A DNA stretch of 64,000 bases, from assembly GCF_001591445.1 (NCBI RefSeq), contig NZ_BCUX01000023.1, positions 36,416-100,415 on the forward strand, given 5' to 3'. Below the pieces are notes generated by a model, which was given only the letters and a program-made list of their open reading frames with translations, was not told the DNA's origin and made no database searches. Positions 27,231 through 36,202 of the stretch are shown here, in pieces. How positions within the stretch are numbered: position 1 is the stretch's first letter; each line of letters opens with the position of its first letter. The stretch comes from Neobacillus drentensis NBRC 102427. GTDB lineage: Bacteria; Bacillota; Bacilli; Bacillales; Cytobacillaceae. A program made the translations under genes and the position numbers.

Positions 27231-28643
27231 ATGGATATGCTAATGTTTAAGTTGGATAATGGTACAGAAAAACCATTGTATTTACAGCTTTATAATGGGA
27301 TCAGAGATGCCATTATCCAAAAACAAATTGAAGTGGGAACCAAATTGCCATCGAAGAAAAAATTAGCGGAATTTTTAAATATCAGCCAAACTACCATTGA
27401 AATTGCCTATGCCCAGCTCATGGCAGAAGGCTATGTGGCATCCAAGCCCCGCATCGGTTTTTTTGTGGAAGAGATCGACGAATTACCCTATATTGAAAAA
27501 GAACTCCTAAACATGCCTGTAGGAAAGGTCGAGAAAAAAATCATTCAATTCGACTTCCATCCCGGAAAAATTGATGCAGACTCCTTCCCTTTTTCACTTT
27601 GGCGAAAATATGCAAAAAATGTATATGATATCAGTTCAAAAGAGTTGCTGGAAATTGGAGACCCGCAAGGAGAATTCGCATTAAGAGTGGAAATTGCCAA
27701 ATATCTTTATCAATCGAGGGGGATTGTCTGCAGCCCTGAACAGATTGTCATTGGTTCGGGAACAGAACAGCTGCTTCCAATGATTCTAAGGTTACTTGGA
27801 AATGATTTAAAATTTGCACTTGAAAATCCTGGCTATTCTGCCATACCTAAAATACAAATGCAAAATAGAGCCATCCCTATTCCGGTGGATGAAAATGGTT
27901 TAATCGTGGATGAACTGGAAAAAACGAAGGCCAATATTGTTTACATTACCCCTTCCCACCAGTTCCCTACGGGCGCCGTCCTATCCGCAACCAGAAGAAC
28001 ACAGCTATTAAACTGGGCTGCAAAGGATAAAAGCCGCTACATCATTGAAGACGATTATGATAGCGAGTTTCGTTATATCGGAAAACCTATTCCCGCCTTA
28101 CAAGGGTTAGACCAAAACGGAAAAGTTATTTATTTGAGCACGTTTACCAAATCATTAATGCCTTCTTTACGTGTTGCTTATTTTGTCTTACCTTCAACCT
28201 TACTGCAAAAGTATATGGAGACATTTAGTTTTTACACATCAACCGTACCGAGATTCGATCAACATATTTTAGCTGACTTTATGAGAGATGGCTATTTTTC
28301 CAAACACCTAAACAGGATGCGGAAAATTTATCGCAAAAAACATGAAAAATTAACCCGTTTTTTAGAAACGTATTATCCGGATGTCATAATCACAGGTGAC
28401 CTGGCAGGAATGCATATTTTAATTTCCGTCCCCTTGTCAATAGAGGAAGATCAGTTAAAACAAATAGCGGCAATGAACCATATTGCCATCTATCCAATAA
28501 GCGATTATTTGTTAAGTCCCATTGACTATCAATACCCAACTTTTTTATTAGGCTTCGGCGGTATTCCATTAGACCAAATTGAAAAAGGTATACACCAATT
28601 AATGCAATGTTGGAACCACAAGATGTCGGGAGGAAGGATCTAA
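27231..28643 (+). CDS. pdxR: MocR-family transcriptional regulator PdxR
   Basis: A 470-residue regulator with an N-terminal GntR winged helix (about 8-75, ending [11 protein letters not shown]) fused to a fold-type I aminotransferase domain (about 110-465). PLP-binding motifs are visible: DYDSEFRY and the Schiff-base Lys in [12 protein letters not shown]. PdxR proteins activate pdxST when PLP is low and are divergent from it, as here. ATG 27231 is chosen because TTGGAGGA stands 9 nt upstream; the longer frame from 27144 overlaps the promoter region. Confidence 0.92.
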   Translation: MDMLMFKLDNGTEKPLYLQLYNGIRDAIIQKQIEVGTKLPSKKKLAEFLNISQTTIEIAYAQLMAEGYVASKPRIGFFVEEIDELPYIEKELLNMPVGKVEKKIIQFDFHPGKIDADSFPFSLWRKYAKNVYDISSKELLEIGDPQGEFALRVEIAKYLYQSRGIVCSPEQIVIGSGTEQLLPMILRLLGNDLKFALENPGYSAIPKIQMQNRAIPIPVDENGLIVDELEKTKANIVYITPSHQFPTGAVLSATRRTQLLNWAAKDKSRYIIEDDYDSEFRYIGKPIPALQGLDQNGKVIYLSTFTKSLMPSLRVAYFVLPSTLLQKYMETFSFYTSTVPRFDQHILADFMRDGYFSKHLNRMRKIYRKKHEKLTRFLETYYPDVIITGDLAGMHILISVPLSIEEDQLKQIAAMNHIAIYPISDYLLSPIDYQYPTFLLGFGGIPLDQIEKGIHQLMQCWNHKMSGGRI

Positions 28644-28698
28644 TGGCTTTTGTGCCACTAGACCTTCCCCCTCCTTTCTATTTACTAAATACCAAAGG

Positions 28699-29475
28699 TT
28701 ATAAAATTACTATCCATGTCTTCACTGCTGTAGCCAAAATTAAAATCCCCATAATGACTTGTAAAACTTTCGTATTTACCCTTTTCCCAGCATTCGCTCC
28801 AATAGGTGAAGCAATCAAACTGGCGATAACCATAATGAGCGAAGGTAAGATATCCACTTGCCCTGTTGAGATTTTTCCGGAGACCGCTCCTATGGATGAA
28901 ATAAATGTGATAGCTAAGGAAGAAGCAATGGTCATTCGTGTTGGAATCTTTAAAACAACCAGCATGATTGGTACTAACAAAAATGCGCCTCCCGCACCTA
29001 CAATACCAGCTCCAATCCCAACGATGAAAGCAAATAACGCTGCCAGAAATTTATTAAATCGGACTTCTTCTAATGGAATTTTATCAATTCCTTTTTTTGG
29101 AACAAATATCATAATAACGGCAATTAATGCTAATAAACCATATACGATATTAATTCCGCTTTCCGTCATGTGAGTGGAACCAAATCCCCCAATAAAACTT
29201 CCAATTAAAATACTAATTCCCATGTAGGCAATAAGCGTTTTATTTAAATATCCACCTTTACGGTAAACCAAAACACCCCCAATTGTCGCAAATAACACTT
29301 GTATGGCTGTAATACCTGAAACTTCATGTGCTGTAAAATGACCCACCCCAAGCATGACCGGAATATATAACAACATCGGATAGTTGATGATAGCTCCACC
29401 TATCCCTAACATCCCAGAAATAAATGACCCAACAAATCCAATTAGGAAGAGCGTTATTATAAGGCTAATATCCAT
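28699..29475 (-). CDS. TauE/SafE-family sulfite exporter
   Basis: A 258-residue membrane protein with about eight helices in two homologous halves, each with the Gly-rich GxxGIGG-like entry ([13 protein letters not shown] near 21-33; [13 protein letters not shown] in the second half). TauE/SafE proteins export sulfite, sulfoacetate or related organosulfur anions. It is the last gene on the strand after the persulfide dioxygenase, so sulfite from persulfide oxidation is the natural cargo. AAGGAGG precedes the ATG. A hairpin separates it from the upstream gene, suggesting partial read-through. Confidence 0.88.
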   Translation of the reverse strand: MDISLIITLFLIGFVGSFISGMLGIGGAIINYPMLLYIPVMLGVGHFTAHEVSGITAIQVLFATIGGVLVYRKGGYLNKTLIAYMGISILIGSFIGGFGSTHMTESGINIVYGLLALIAVIMIFVPKKGIDKIPLEEVRFNKFLAALFAFIVGIGAGIVGAGGAFLLVPIMLVVLKIPTRMTIASSLAITFISSIGAVSGKISTGQVDILPSLIMVIASLIASPIGANAGKRVNTKVLQVIMGILILATAVKTWIVIL

Positions 29476-29490
29476 AGTGTCCTCCTTTAG

Positions 29491-29514
29491 AAAAGGGAAC
29501 CTTTATTGGTTCCC
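29491..29514 (-). terminator. Intercistronic terminator between MBL and TauE genes
   Basis: Minus-strand stem GGGAACC / GGTTCCC with 6-nt loop, followed by TTTT. Only a short T tract, so likely leaky. Confidence 0.7.
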
Positions 29515-29527
29515 AATTGTTTCAACC

Positions 29528-30655
29528 TTATCTAACTGCACAACGGTTTGGTCCGATTTCCATCTCGCGTTGTTTATCTAAGTCAGGATTTATTTTCCCC
29601 ATATTCGTTTCACGAATCTCTTGATATGCATTTGGCTGTGGTGGTAAGTTTTCGGTAACCATTTTTCTAAATTCGTTTTCATCGTTAATATTTAGACCGT
29701 GATTTTTTGCAAACAATGTACCTAATTTTTCTGATACACTACCATCATCGTTTAATTCGTCAATAATCATAAAATGTGCTGGAAGAACAAGAAGATCTTC
29801 TGATAATTCTCTGTAACGTTTATAAAGAGTTTCTCTTAAATCCCCCACCCAATCTTCCGCCTTACCAGCTAGGTCAGGTCTTCCGATTGAATCAATAAAC
29901 AAAATATCACCTGAAAGTAAAAACTTTTTATCCACAACAAAAGAAGTAGATCCAATCGTATGTCCGGGAGAATATAAAGCATGTATATTAATTGTAGTTT
30001 TACCTATTGGTACATCATTGCCGTCTTCTAATGGTTGGTAATCAAAGGTTACTTCTGTTGCATCTTTTGGTGGTAACCAATAGGTTGCACCAGTTTTCTC
30101 AGCGACTGTACGTCCTCCGGAAATATGGTCCGCATGAAGATGTGTATCAAATACATGGGTAATTCTTGCACCGATACTTTCAGCAAAATCAAGATAGATG
30201 TCCGTCATACGTGTTGCATCAAATAGTGCTGCCTCACCATTCGAAACAACCATATAAGATAAGCACCCTTTACCAATTCGAACAAACTGATAAATTTCGC
30301 CACCTTCATTTAAGCCACCAACTTTAACCGGTTCTAAATGTTCACTCCACACTTTCATTCCGCCCTTTAGGTAAGAAACAGACAAACCTGCTTCAGAAAG
30401 CATTTCTGCTACCATTACGGAAGAACCTTCTTTAGCACAAACGACCAATACTTCTTTATCGGTGGGGATTTTTTCGATGATTTCTTCTACGCCATCAAGC
30501 AATTCAAAATAAGGAATATTTAAATAGTCAAAGTTTTCGCCTTCGATTTTCCAATCCTGAAAATCATTTTCATTACGAACATCTAGAATAAATAATTCTT
30601 CTTTGTTTAACACCTTTTTTGTTACTTCTTTTGAAGTCATGGTATTAACAGTCAT
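29528..30655 (-). CDS. Rhodanese-MBL fusion, probable persulfide dioxygenase
   Basis: A 375-residue fusion. Residues 1-105 form a rhodanese domain with active-site Cys in VVCAKEGSS. Residues about 120-345 form a metallo-beta-lactamase fold with THLHADH (about 169-175), PGHTIGS, SGDILF and LPAHF, the iron-binding set of ETHE1-like persulfide dioxygenases. It should oxidise glutathione-, CoA- or bacillithiol-persulfide to sulfite. CstB of S. aureus joins the same two activities in the opposite order. ATG 30655 is favoured by GGGGG upstream; the longer reading frame from 30733 has no support. Co-regulated with the TusA-rhodanese gene. Confidence 0.9.
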   Translation of the reverse strand: MTVNTMTSKEVTKKVLNKEELFILDVRNENDFQDWKIEGENFDYLNIPYFELLDGVEEIIEKIPTDKEVLVVCAKEGSSVMVAEMLSEAGLSVSYLKGGMKVWSEHLEPVKVGGLNEGGEIYQFVRIGKGCLSYMVVSNGEAALFDATRMTDIYLDFAESIGARITHVFDTHLHADHISGGRTVAEKTGATYWLPPKDATEVTFDYQPLEDGNDVPIGKTTINIHALYSPGHTIGSTSFVVDKKFLLSGDILFIDSIGRPDLAGKAEDWVGDLRETLYKRYRELSEDLLVLPAHFMIIDELNDDGSVSEKLGTLFAKNHGLNINDENEFRKMVTENLPPQPNAYQEIRETNMGKINPDLDKQREMEIGPNRCAVR

Positions 30656-30699
30656 TTTCGAGTTACCCCCTATGGTATTATTATGTTGAAAAAAATATG

Positions 30700-31275
30700 C
30701 TAATTTAAAATTCCTGTTGTTTTCCCAGTCCATTGACTCATACCCGGTATAACATTGATTACATTCGTAAATCCTTTTTCCGTTAATTTTTGCGCTGCCA
30801 GATCACTGCGGCTTCCTGTCCGGCATACCACGTAGATTTCATTTTCTTTGTTTAATTCGTCAATTCGCTTTTCCAATTCACCCAATGGAATTGAGATTGC
30901 ATTGGGGATATGATTAAAGAGGTATTCTGCCGCTTCTCTTACGTCAAGAACTATGATATTTTCATTGGCTTTAATTTTCTTTTCAAGAACATCATTATCT
31001 GTTACATTGAGGTGCTTCTTTTCTATAGTTTCATCATTAGAAGATTTGCGAAGATAATGCTTCAGCACTTCACCATCTTCAATGGTTCCCAAATATTGAT
31101 GCCCTGAACTTTCAGACCATGCTTTCATGTCCGCTTTGGAACCTTTATCTGTTGCTTGCACTTCTAATACTTGACCTGCCTCTAGGTTATTCATAGCCTT
31201 TTTTGTTTTAACAATAGGCATCGGACAAGCTAGCCCTTTTGCATCTAAAATCATATTTGCTGTTATGTTATTCAT
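30700..31275 (-). CDS. TusA-rhodanese fusion sulfurtransferase
   Basis: A 191-residue two-domain sulfur carrier. TusA domain, residues 7-78, with Cys in [15 protein letters not shown]; rhodanese domain, about 92-188, with Cys in [11 protein letters not shown]. Resembles the TusA and rhodanese parts of S. aureus CstA. It would accept persulfide sulfur and pass it to the downstream dioxygenase. The TusA part is nearly the same as the stand-alone TusA at 32574-32801, indicating recent duplication. A CstR-type operator lies just upstream of its ribosome site. Confidence 0.9.
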   Translation of the reverse strand: MNNITANMILDAKGLACPMPIVKTKKAMNNLEAGQVLEVQATDKGSKADMKAWSESSGHQYLGTIEDGEVLKHYLRKSSNDETIEKKHLNVTDNDVLEKKIKANENIIVLDVREAAEYLFNHIPNAISIPLGELEKRIDELNKENEIYVVCRTGSRSDLAAQKLTEKGFTNVINVIPGMSQWTGKTTGILN

Positions 31276-31293
31276 GATAGACCTCCTGTTTAT

Positions 31294-31309
31294 ATACCTG
31301 CAAGGGTAT
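31294..31309. promoter_or_regulatory. CstR-type operator before TusA-rhodanese gene
   Basis: ATACCTGCAAGGGTAT, a 16-bp near-palindrome of the ATACC(C/T)-N4-GGGTAT class shared by CsoR/CstR sites, 19 nt before the start codon. Confidence 0.75.
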
Positions 31310-31326
31310 TATTTTTGTTAAAAAAA

Positions 31327-31623
31327 TTATTCAACTTTACCTTCCCAAGCAAGCATACCACCAGCCATGTTTATCACATTAAATCCATAACTTTCAAGAA
31401 ATTGAGTGGCACGACCGCTTCTGCCTCCAGAACGGCATACCATGATATATTCCTTTGATTTATTTAATTCATGCATTCGAAATTCAACTAATCCTAATGG
31501 AATGTTTACGGCACCTGAGATTTTGCCTGTAGCAAACTCACCCACTTCACGTACATCAATAATATTTAATTTCTTTCCTTCGTTTAATAATGTTTCAACT
31601 TCTTTTGCTGTCATTTGTTTCAT
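31327..31623 (-). CDS. Single-domain rhodanese
   Basis: A 98-residue soluble rhodanese (thiosulfate/persulfide sulfurtransferase). Active-site loop is MVCRSGGRSGRAT with the catalytic Cys near residue 66; DVREVGEF and GGMLAWEG are the usual flanks. Small enough to be one catalytic domain only. AGGAGGAATT precedes the ATG. It is the last gene before the operator at 31294 and shares a transcript with the anchored rhodanese and DsrE upstream. Sulfur donor and acceptor are inferred from context. Confidence 0.92.
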   Translation of the reverse strand: MKQMTAKEVETLLNEGKKLNIIDVREVGEFATGKISGAVNIPLGLVEFRMHELNKSKEYIMVCRSGGRSGRATQFLESYGFNVINMAGGMLAWEGKVE

Positions 31624-31650
31624 TTTTAATTCCTCCTATTATTATTTTGT

Positions 31651-32013
31651 TTAAGACCAAGCACTCATGCCACCTTTGACATTTGTTACTTTTGAAAATC
31701 CTAATTTTTTTAGAATCTTACTAGCCTGCCCGCTCCTCATACCACTTTGGCAAATGACAATTACTTCTTTTTCCATTGAAAGTTCTTTCTCTGCTTTTTG
31801 GGCAAGTTGTTGAAGAGGGATATTTTTAAAACCTCTAATATGGTTTCCTTTAAATTCACCGGGTGTGCGGACATCAACATATTGTTTATTTTTGTCATTT
31901 AATTCGGCTCTTAATTCAGTTGTTGAAATATTGTTAACACCTTTTGTTGGTAAGAACCTCTTGAATATAAACAATAGAAATAGTGCAATAACAAGATAGT
32001 TTACATATTCCAT
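31651..32013 (-). CDS. Membrane-anchored rhodanese
   Basis: A 120-residue protein with one N-terminal membrane helix (about 4-20) then a rhodanese domain with DVRTPGEFKGNHIRG and the active-site Cys in VICQSGMRSGQAS. Topology would place the domain in the cytoplasm or at the membrane face. It follows dsrE by 17 nt with AAGGGAGGG as its ribosome site. Anchoring may couple it to a membrane sulfide or thiol source; this is inference. The frameshifted gene at 33163-33541 has the same anchored layout. Confidence 0.9.
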   Translation of the reverse strand: MEYVNYLVIALFLLFIFKRFLPTKGVNNISTTELRAELNDKNKQYVDVRTPGEFKGNHIRGFKNIPLQQLAQKAEKELSMEKEVIVICQSGMRSGQASKILKKLGFSKVTNVKGGMSAWS

Positions 32014-32030
32014 TCATTAACCCTCCCTTT

Positions 32031-32510
32031 TTATATGAACAGATTGACATTTCCTATCTCTGCATCTGCCAAGTACGCTGCTACTCCTGCATATTCGATT
32101 GATTCTATTAACTCTTCTTCTTTAAGACCTAACAAATCCATAGTCATGGTACATGCTACTAGTTTTACATCCTGTTCTTGAGCCAATTCAATTAATTGCG
32201 GTAAAGGCATCGCGTTGTGCTTTTTCATAATATCTTTAATCATTTTGGGACCAAATCCTGCAAAGTTCATTTTTGAAAGTCCCATTTTATCCGCACCTCT
32301 CGGCATCATTTTTCCAAACACTTTTTCCATAAATCCTTTTTTCACTTTAATGTTTTCATCTCTACGTAAGGCGTTCAATCCCCAAAACGTATGGAAAATC
32401 GTTACTTCATGATCATACGCTGCTGCACCATTCGCGATAATATAAGCAGCCATAGCTTTATCATAATCTCCACTAAATAACACGATTGTTGTCTTTTTCT
32501 TTTCTGTCAT
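32031..32510 (-). CDS. DsrE/DsrF/DrsH-like sulfur relay protein
   Basis: A 159-residue protein of the DsrE2-like family. The alpha/beta core starts TTIVLFSGDYDKAMAAYIIA and the conserved Cys is in LVACTMTMDLLG (about residue 119). The mid-region is Lys/Met-rich. DsrE-type proteins carry persulfide sulfur between TusA and oxidising or reducing enzymes. GGGGTCACAAC precedes the ATG, and a CstR-type operator is about 31 nt upstream. Part of the dsrE-rhodanese-rhodanese transcript. Confidence 0.9.
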   Translation of the reverse strand: MTEKKKTTIVLFSGDYDKAMAAYIIANGAAAYDHEVTIFHTFWGLNALRRDENIKVKKGFMEKVFGKMMPRGADKMGLSKMNFAGFGPKMIKDIMKKHNAMPLPQLIELAQEQDVKLVACTMTMDLLGLKEEELIESIEYAGVAAYLADAEIGNVNLFI

Positions 32511-32540
32511 GTTGTGACCCCCTGAATGTAATTTTAACCC

Positions 32541-32556
32541 ATACCTGTATAGGTAT
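32541..32556. promoter_or_regulatory. CstR-type operator before dsrE
   Basis: ATACCTGTATAGGTAT, a perfect 16-bp palindrome between tusA and dsrE. Confidence 0.8.
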
Positions 32557-32573
32557 TAATAAGATGAAAAAAA

Positions 32574-32801
32574 TTATCCTTTTCTTATCCAAAACATAAA
32601 AACATCATTTTCTTCTTCATGTTTCAATAGTTCATGACCACCTGATTTAGCCCAGGCTGTAAGGTCATTCTTAGCACCTTTATCCGTAGTATGAATTTCT
32701 AAAACTTGACCGGATTCAAGGTCATTCATCGCCTTTTTTGTTTTAACAATTGGCATTGGACAAGCTAAACCTTTAGCATCAAATACTTTTGTTATATTCA
32801 T
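32574..32801 (-). CDS. TusA-family sulfur carrier protein
   Basis: A 75-residue TusA/SirA fold with the persulfide-carrying Cys in [19 protein letters not shown] (Cys about residue 14). It shuttles sulfane sulfur between rhodaneses and acceptors. GAGAGGAGG precedes the ATG and a CstR-type operator is 30 nt upstream, so it is its own regulated unit. Almost identical over the first 40 residues to the TusA half of the fusion at 30700-31275. Confidence 0.93.
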   Translation of the reverse strand: MNITKVFDAKGLACPMPIVKTKKAMNDLESGQVLEIHTTDKGAKNDLTAWAKSGGHELLKHEEENDVFMFWIRKG

Positions 32802-32830
32802 GTTTTATTCCTCCTCTCAATCAATTACAA

Positions 32831-32846
32831 TTACCCCTACGGGTAT
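32831..32846. promoter_or_regulatory. CstR-type operator before tusA
   Basis: TTACCCCTACGGGTAT, a near-palindrome of the same class, between cstR and tusA. Confidence 0.75.
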
Positions 32847-32884
32847 TAATGTTATTAAAAATAAAAGAGGGTGTCAACCCTTTT

Positions 32885-33148
32885 TTATCGACTTTTTACT
32901 AGCAACTTAACAGCTTCTTGTACTAATTCTTCCATGCTTTTTTCCCCTTGTTCATTTGCTTTTTGAACACATTCCACTAAATTGGAACTAACTATTACCC
33001 CAATAGTACGGTCAATGGCACTTCGAGTTGCAGATAACTGGGTGATAACTTCTTTACAGTCCTTGTTTTCATCCATCATTTTTAAAATTCCTCGTAACTG
33101 TCCTTCAATCCTTTTTACTCTGTTTTTCATTTGATCATTATAATCCAA
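32885..33148 (-). CDS. cstR: Persulfide-sensing repressor CstR (CsoR family)
   Basis: An 87-residue all-helical DNA-binding repressor of the DUF156/CsoR family. The two thiols are C31 (NKDCKEV) and C60 (LVECVQK), the same numbering as S. aureus CstR. The copper-ligand His of CsoR, four residues before the second Cys, is Asn, so it should sense reactive sulfur rather than Cu(I). Six matching operators in the surrounding 5 kb support this. It follows the frameshifted rhodanese by 14 nt and would be autoregulated through 33572-33587. Confidence 0.93.
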   Translation of the reverse strand: MDYNDQMKNRVKRIEGQLRGILKMMDENKDCKEVITQLSATRSAIDRTIGVIVSSNLVECVQKANEQGEKSMEELVQEAVKLLVKSR

Positions 33149-33162
33149 TGTTTTTGCCTCCT

Positions 33163-33541
33163 TTAACCATTTGTTTCTATTTTCAAGGAATTTTCCCTTA
33201 CTAATAATTGGTGATGGTTAACAATTGAATATCCTACAACACAAAAACCCTTTTTTCTTAAGAAGCGTATTCCTATATTTTTTTCAAGAGGGCTTGATAC
33301 AATTAAATGCAGTTCCCTCTTTGAAATTTCTTTTAAGATAAGCAATAGGCATATTCAGTGCTCCATTAATTGGGTTCTTATCTGATTCATTATAATCTCT
33401 TAAATCAATTATCTTTATTTTACCCAAAACAAGGTCCTTCAAATTGATACAATGTACACCAAAAACCGGGAAATACCTTCTATATAAAATAATAGCAATT
33501 ATTGTAGTTAAAAGTAATAATAACATTAAAATCTCCTTCAA
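33163..33541 (-). pseudogene. Frameshifted membrane-anchored rhodanese
   Basis: Frame 1 (33541 down to about 33315) gives an N-terminal membrane helix, then IIDLRDYNESDKNPINGALN and PIAYLKRNFKE, the first half of a rhodanese. The second half continues in another frame: ELHLIVSSPLEKNIGIRFLRKKGF to 33163. Removing one G from the GGG run (plus-strand C at 33315-33317) joins them as NFKEELHLIVSS, a product of about 125 residues. The catalytic Cys position falls in the joined region as Ser (VSS), so the protein may already have lacked rhodanese chemistry. First gene of the cstR transcript. Confidence 0.8.
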
Positions 33542-33571
33542 TGAACTAATGTCATCGACAAGTTATATAAT

Positions 33572-33587
33572 ATACCCCTATAGGTAT
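33572..33587. promoter_or_regulatory. CstR-type operator before rhodanese pseudogene and cstR
   Basis: ATACCCCTATAGGTAT, 16-bp near-palindrome 31 nt upstream of the first gene of the cstR transcript. Confidence 0.8.
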
Positions 33588-33623
33588 AATGTCAATGGTT
33601 TAATTTTTAAAAATTGCTTATAG

Positions 33624-33653
33624 AAAAATTGACCGCAATAAACATAGCGGTCA
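33624..33653 (-). terminator. Terminator after the persulfide reductase unit
   Basis: Minus-strand stem TGACCGC / GCGGTCA with a 10-nt loop and T-rich tail. Confidence 0.82.
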
Positions 33654-33682
33654 AAGAAAAATATCGAATTTATATAATAAAA

Positions 33683-33832
33683 TCATATGCTTTTATCAAT
33701 GCAACTGATTAACCGGTTTTCAATGCCCTGTGCAAATTGCTTCATCTTTTCTTCCAGCACCTTAAACTCCTTTTGAAAGTCGAGACCTTTTTCCTGAAGC
33801 TTTTCCTTAATATCTCTTTTATTTCTTTTCAA
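33683..33832 (-). CDS. Possible 49-residue helical protein overlapping the reductase gene
   Basis: An open frame from TTG 33832 that overlaps the end of the persulfide reductase gene by 14 nt. It encodes a charged, probably all-helical peptide with segments IKEKLQEKGLDFQKEFKVLE and MKQFAQGIENRLISCIDKSI, ending just before the terminator. Amino-acid composition is protein-like, and it has one Cys near the C terminus. No ribosome site, so it would depend on coupling. It may be a real small partner or a chance frame; I recognise no family. Confidence 0.35.
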   Translation of the reverse strand: MKRNKRDIKEKLQEKGLDFQKEFKVLEEKMKQFAQGIENRLISCIDKSI

Positions 33833-35762
33833 TCCAAAATTTAATTACATTTTCAACTTGTTCTGTTTTTAACAGGGTGTGACCAGCATTTTTCGACCAA
33901 GCAGGAAGGTCATTTAAGGCACCCCTGTCAGTTACATGAAGCTCAATTACTTGTCCGCTCTCCAGTGAATCAATACCTTTTTTAAGCTTAATAATTGGTA
34001 TTGGACAAGTTAATCCTGTAACATCTACAAGTGTAGCAACCTTTATTTCATTCATACTTTCTACCACTGTTTCGCCACGGTCGTTTGTTGTGGTTTCAAC
34101 ATTTTTGTTTAAATTGCTTCCGTATACAGAAGAATATGTTTTCCAACCACCATCTAAATTAATAGCCTTAAACCCGCTATTATTCAAGATACGTGCTGCT
34201 AGATATCCTCTTAAGCCTACCTGACAAGATACATAAATTGGTTTATCCTTAGGCAATTGAATCATGTTACATCTTAAATCATTTAGAGGAATATTGATTG
34301 AACCTTCAATAAATCCAAATTCACGTTCCATTGGCTCACGAACATCGATTAAAAGTCCCCCCTTTGCAATAATCTTATCAATTTCATGCCACTGAATCAT
34401 TTCCAATTCGCCTTCCATGATATTAGAAGCTACATATCCAGCCATATTTACAGGATCTTTCGCTGAAGAATATGGTGGTGCGTAAGACAATTCTAGATTT
34501 GTCAAATCTTCAACCGTTAATCCACCTTTAATAGCAGTAGCGATAACATCAATTCGCTTATCAACCCCATCCAGTCCAACGGCTTGTGCCCCGAAAATTT
34601 TTCCTGTTTCTTTATCAAAGATTAATTTTAATGCAATCGGTGCTGCTCCTGGATAATACCCTGCATGAGAGCTTGGATGAATATGAACGACTTCATAGGA
34701 AATGTCTAAACGTTTCAATATTTTCTCATTATTACCGGTTGCTGCAACCGTTAAATCAAACACCTTCGCAATGGAAGTACCTAATGTTCCTTGGTATTTT
34801 TCTTTTTTGCCCATCATATTATTAGCCGCAATGCGCCCTTGGCGGTTAGCTGGTCCTGCAAGTGGGATCATAGCCTTGGTACCGCTAATATAATCCACAA
34901 CCTCAACCGCATCTCCAACTGCATAAATATCAGGATTAGAAGTTTGAAGAAAATCATTTACAATAATTCCTCCACGCTCGCCAAGCTCCAAGCCGGCTGT
35001 CTTAGCTAGTTCATTTTCCGGTCTGACTCCGATTGATAGAATTGTCATATCGGTTTCGATTTCTGTTCCATTAGTAAGAATAACCTTCTTACCGTGGTCA
35101 GCAAATGACTCGACACCATTTTCTAAGATTAACTTCACGCCTTTTTCTTTTAAATGCCTGTGTAAGATACTTGCCATTTCAAAGTCAATTGGAGCCATAA
35201 TTTGATTAGCCATTTCAATAATCGTAACTTCTATCCCTCTATCAACAAGATTTTCAGCCATTTCAATCCCAATAAATCCTCCACCGATTACAACTGCCTT
35301 TTTAGGATTATGAGAATCAACATAGTTTTTAATTTTGTCCGTATCAGGAATATTTCTTAATGTAAATAAACTATGGCTATTGGTTAATCCTGGAATTGGG
35401 GGTACAATTGGTCTTGCTCCAGGTGATAACAGTAACTTGTCATAGGATACTTCATATACTTCATTAGTCTGTAAATTCTTGATAGTTACGTTTTTGGCAT
35501 CTGGATTAATGGATACGACCTCGCTTAAATTGCGGATATCAAGGTTAAATCGTTCCGACATTCCTTTTACAGTTTGAACTAATAATTTGCTTCTGTCCTT
35601 AATTGTTTCACCGATGTAATATGGTAATCCACAATTTGCAAAAGAAATATGTTCTCCACGTTCGACAAGAACGATTTCCACATCTTCACTGATTCTTCTT
35701 AATCTTGCAGCAGCTGTTGCTCCTCCAGCTACTCCACCAACGATAATTACTTTTTGTGTCAT
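33819..35762 (-). CDS. CoA-disulfide/persulfide reductase with rhodanese and TusA domains
   Basis: A 647-residue three-domain fusion. Residues 1-450 are an FAD/NAD(P)H pyridine nucleotide-disulfide oxidoreductase of the CoADR type with GGVAGGATAAAR and the single active Cys 44 in SFANCGLPYYIGE. A rhodanese domain follows (about 455-550) with Cys in YVSCQVGLRG. A TusA domain closes the protein (about 575-647) with Cys in GLTCPIPIIKLKKG. It should reduce CoA or bacillithiol persulfide or polysulfide with internal sulfur relay. GGAGGGAATAAC precedes the ATG; two CstR-type operators lie 60-90 nt upstream. Confidence 0.93.
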   Translation of the reverse strand: MTQKVIIVGGVAGGATAAARLRRISEDVEIVLVERGEHISFANCGLPYYIGETIKDRSKLLVQTVKGMSERFNLDIRNLSEVVSINPDAKNVTIKNLQTNEVYEVSYDKLLLSPGARPIVPPIPGLTNSHSLFTLRNIPDTDKIKNYVDSHNPKKAVVIGGGFIGIEMAENLVDRGIEVTIIEMANQIMAPIDFEMASILHRHLKEKGVKLILENGVESFADHGKKVILTNGTEIETDMTILSIGVRPENELAKTAGLELGERGGIIVNDFLQTSNPDIYAVGDAVEVVDYISGTKAMIPLAGPANRQGRIAANNMMGKKEKYQGTLGTSIAKVFDLTVAATGNNEKILKRLDISYEVVHIHPSSHAGYYPGAAPIALKLIFDKETGKIFGAQAVGLDGVDKRIDVIATAIKGGLTVEDLTNLELSYAPPYSSAKDPVNMAGYVASNIMEGELEMIQWHEIDKIIAKGGLLIDVREPMEREFGFIEGSINIPLNDLRCNMIQLPKDKPIYVSCQVGLRGYLAARILNNSGFKAINLDGGWKTYSSVYGSNLNKNVETTTNDRGETVVESMNEIKVATLVDVTGLTCPIPIIKLKKGIDSLESGQVIELHVTDRGALNDLPAWSKNAGHTLLKTEQVENVIKFWIEKK

Positions 35763-35820
35763 GTTATTCCCTCCAAATATATTTTATTTACTATCTTTAT
35801 AATTTTATTTCTTTTTAGAT

Positions 35821-35853
35821 ATACCCTAATGGGTTTAATACCTATAGGGGTAT
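35821..35853. promoter_or_regulatory. Double CstR-type operator before the persulfide reductase
   Basis: Two adjacent 16-bp sites, ATACCCTAATGGGTTT (35821-35836, one arm imperfect) and ATACCTATAGGGGTAT (35838-35853), separated by one base. The rest of 35854-36150 holds no gene that I can support; a hairpin AACGT..GGCA..ACGTT lies near 35959-35990. Confidence 0.75.
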
Positions 35854-36150
35854 TATATAATCATTAAAAAAAATGTAAAGCCCTTTGATGAGAAGTTCAC
35901 ATTTTCGTCAAAAATGTAGCGATAATAGGATTTAGAGCCTATTTTTTAAAAATAAATGCGAAAAACGTCTGCCTTATAGGCAAACGTTCTTTAGAGGTAA
36001 AGATTTATAAATATTTGGCTTTGGTGTATTAATAGCATATTTTCAATTATTAAAAGTGTATAGACTTGTGCTTATCTAAAATTAAAAGAATTCTCCAAAA
36101 TAAGACTTATCGCACTGGCTATCCACATGAATGATTATGTGGTAAAGTTC

Positions 36151-36180
36151 AAAAAAAATAGCCCATAAAGGGCTTTTTTT
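36151..36180 (-). terminator. Terminator of the YjcZ-type gene
   Basis: Stem AGCCC / GGGCT flanked by A8 and T7, so it can act on both strands; on the minus strand it follows the YjcZ-type gene. Confidence 0.85.
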
Positions 36181-36202
36181 AAGCTAAGTGTAATTATTTT
36201 CC

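Noticed and set aside
28607..29173. 188-residue plus-strand frame over the TauE gene
   Set aside because: It lies antisense to a clear TauE/SafE gene; its Ile/Met/Pro/Thr-rich composition is the usual antisense image of membrane helices.
36060..36150. Short peptide-like frame before the YjcZ terminator
   Set aside because: Only about 16 sense codons with no ribosome site or family resemblance.
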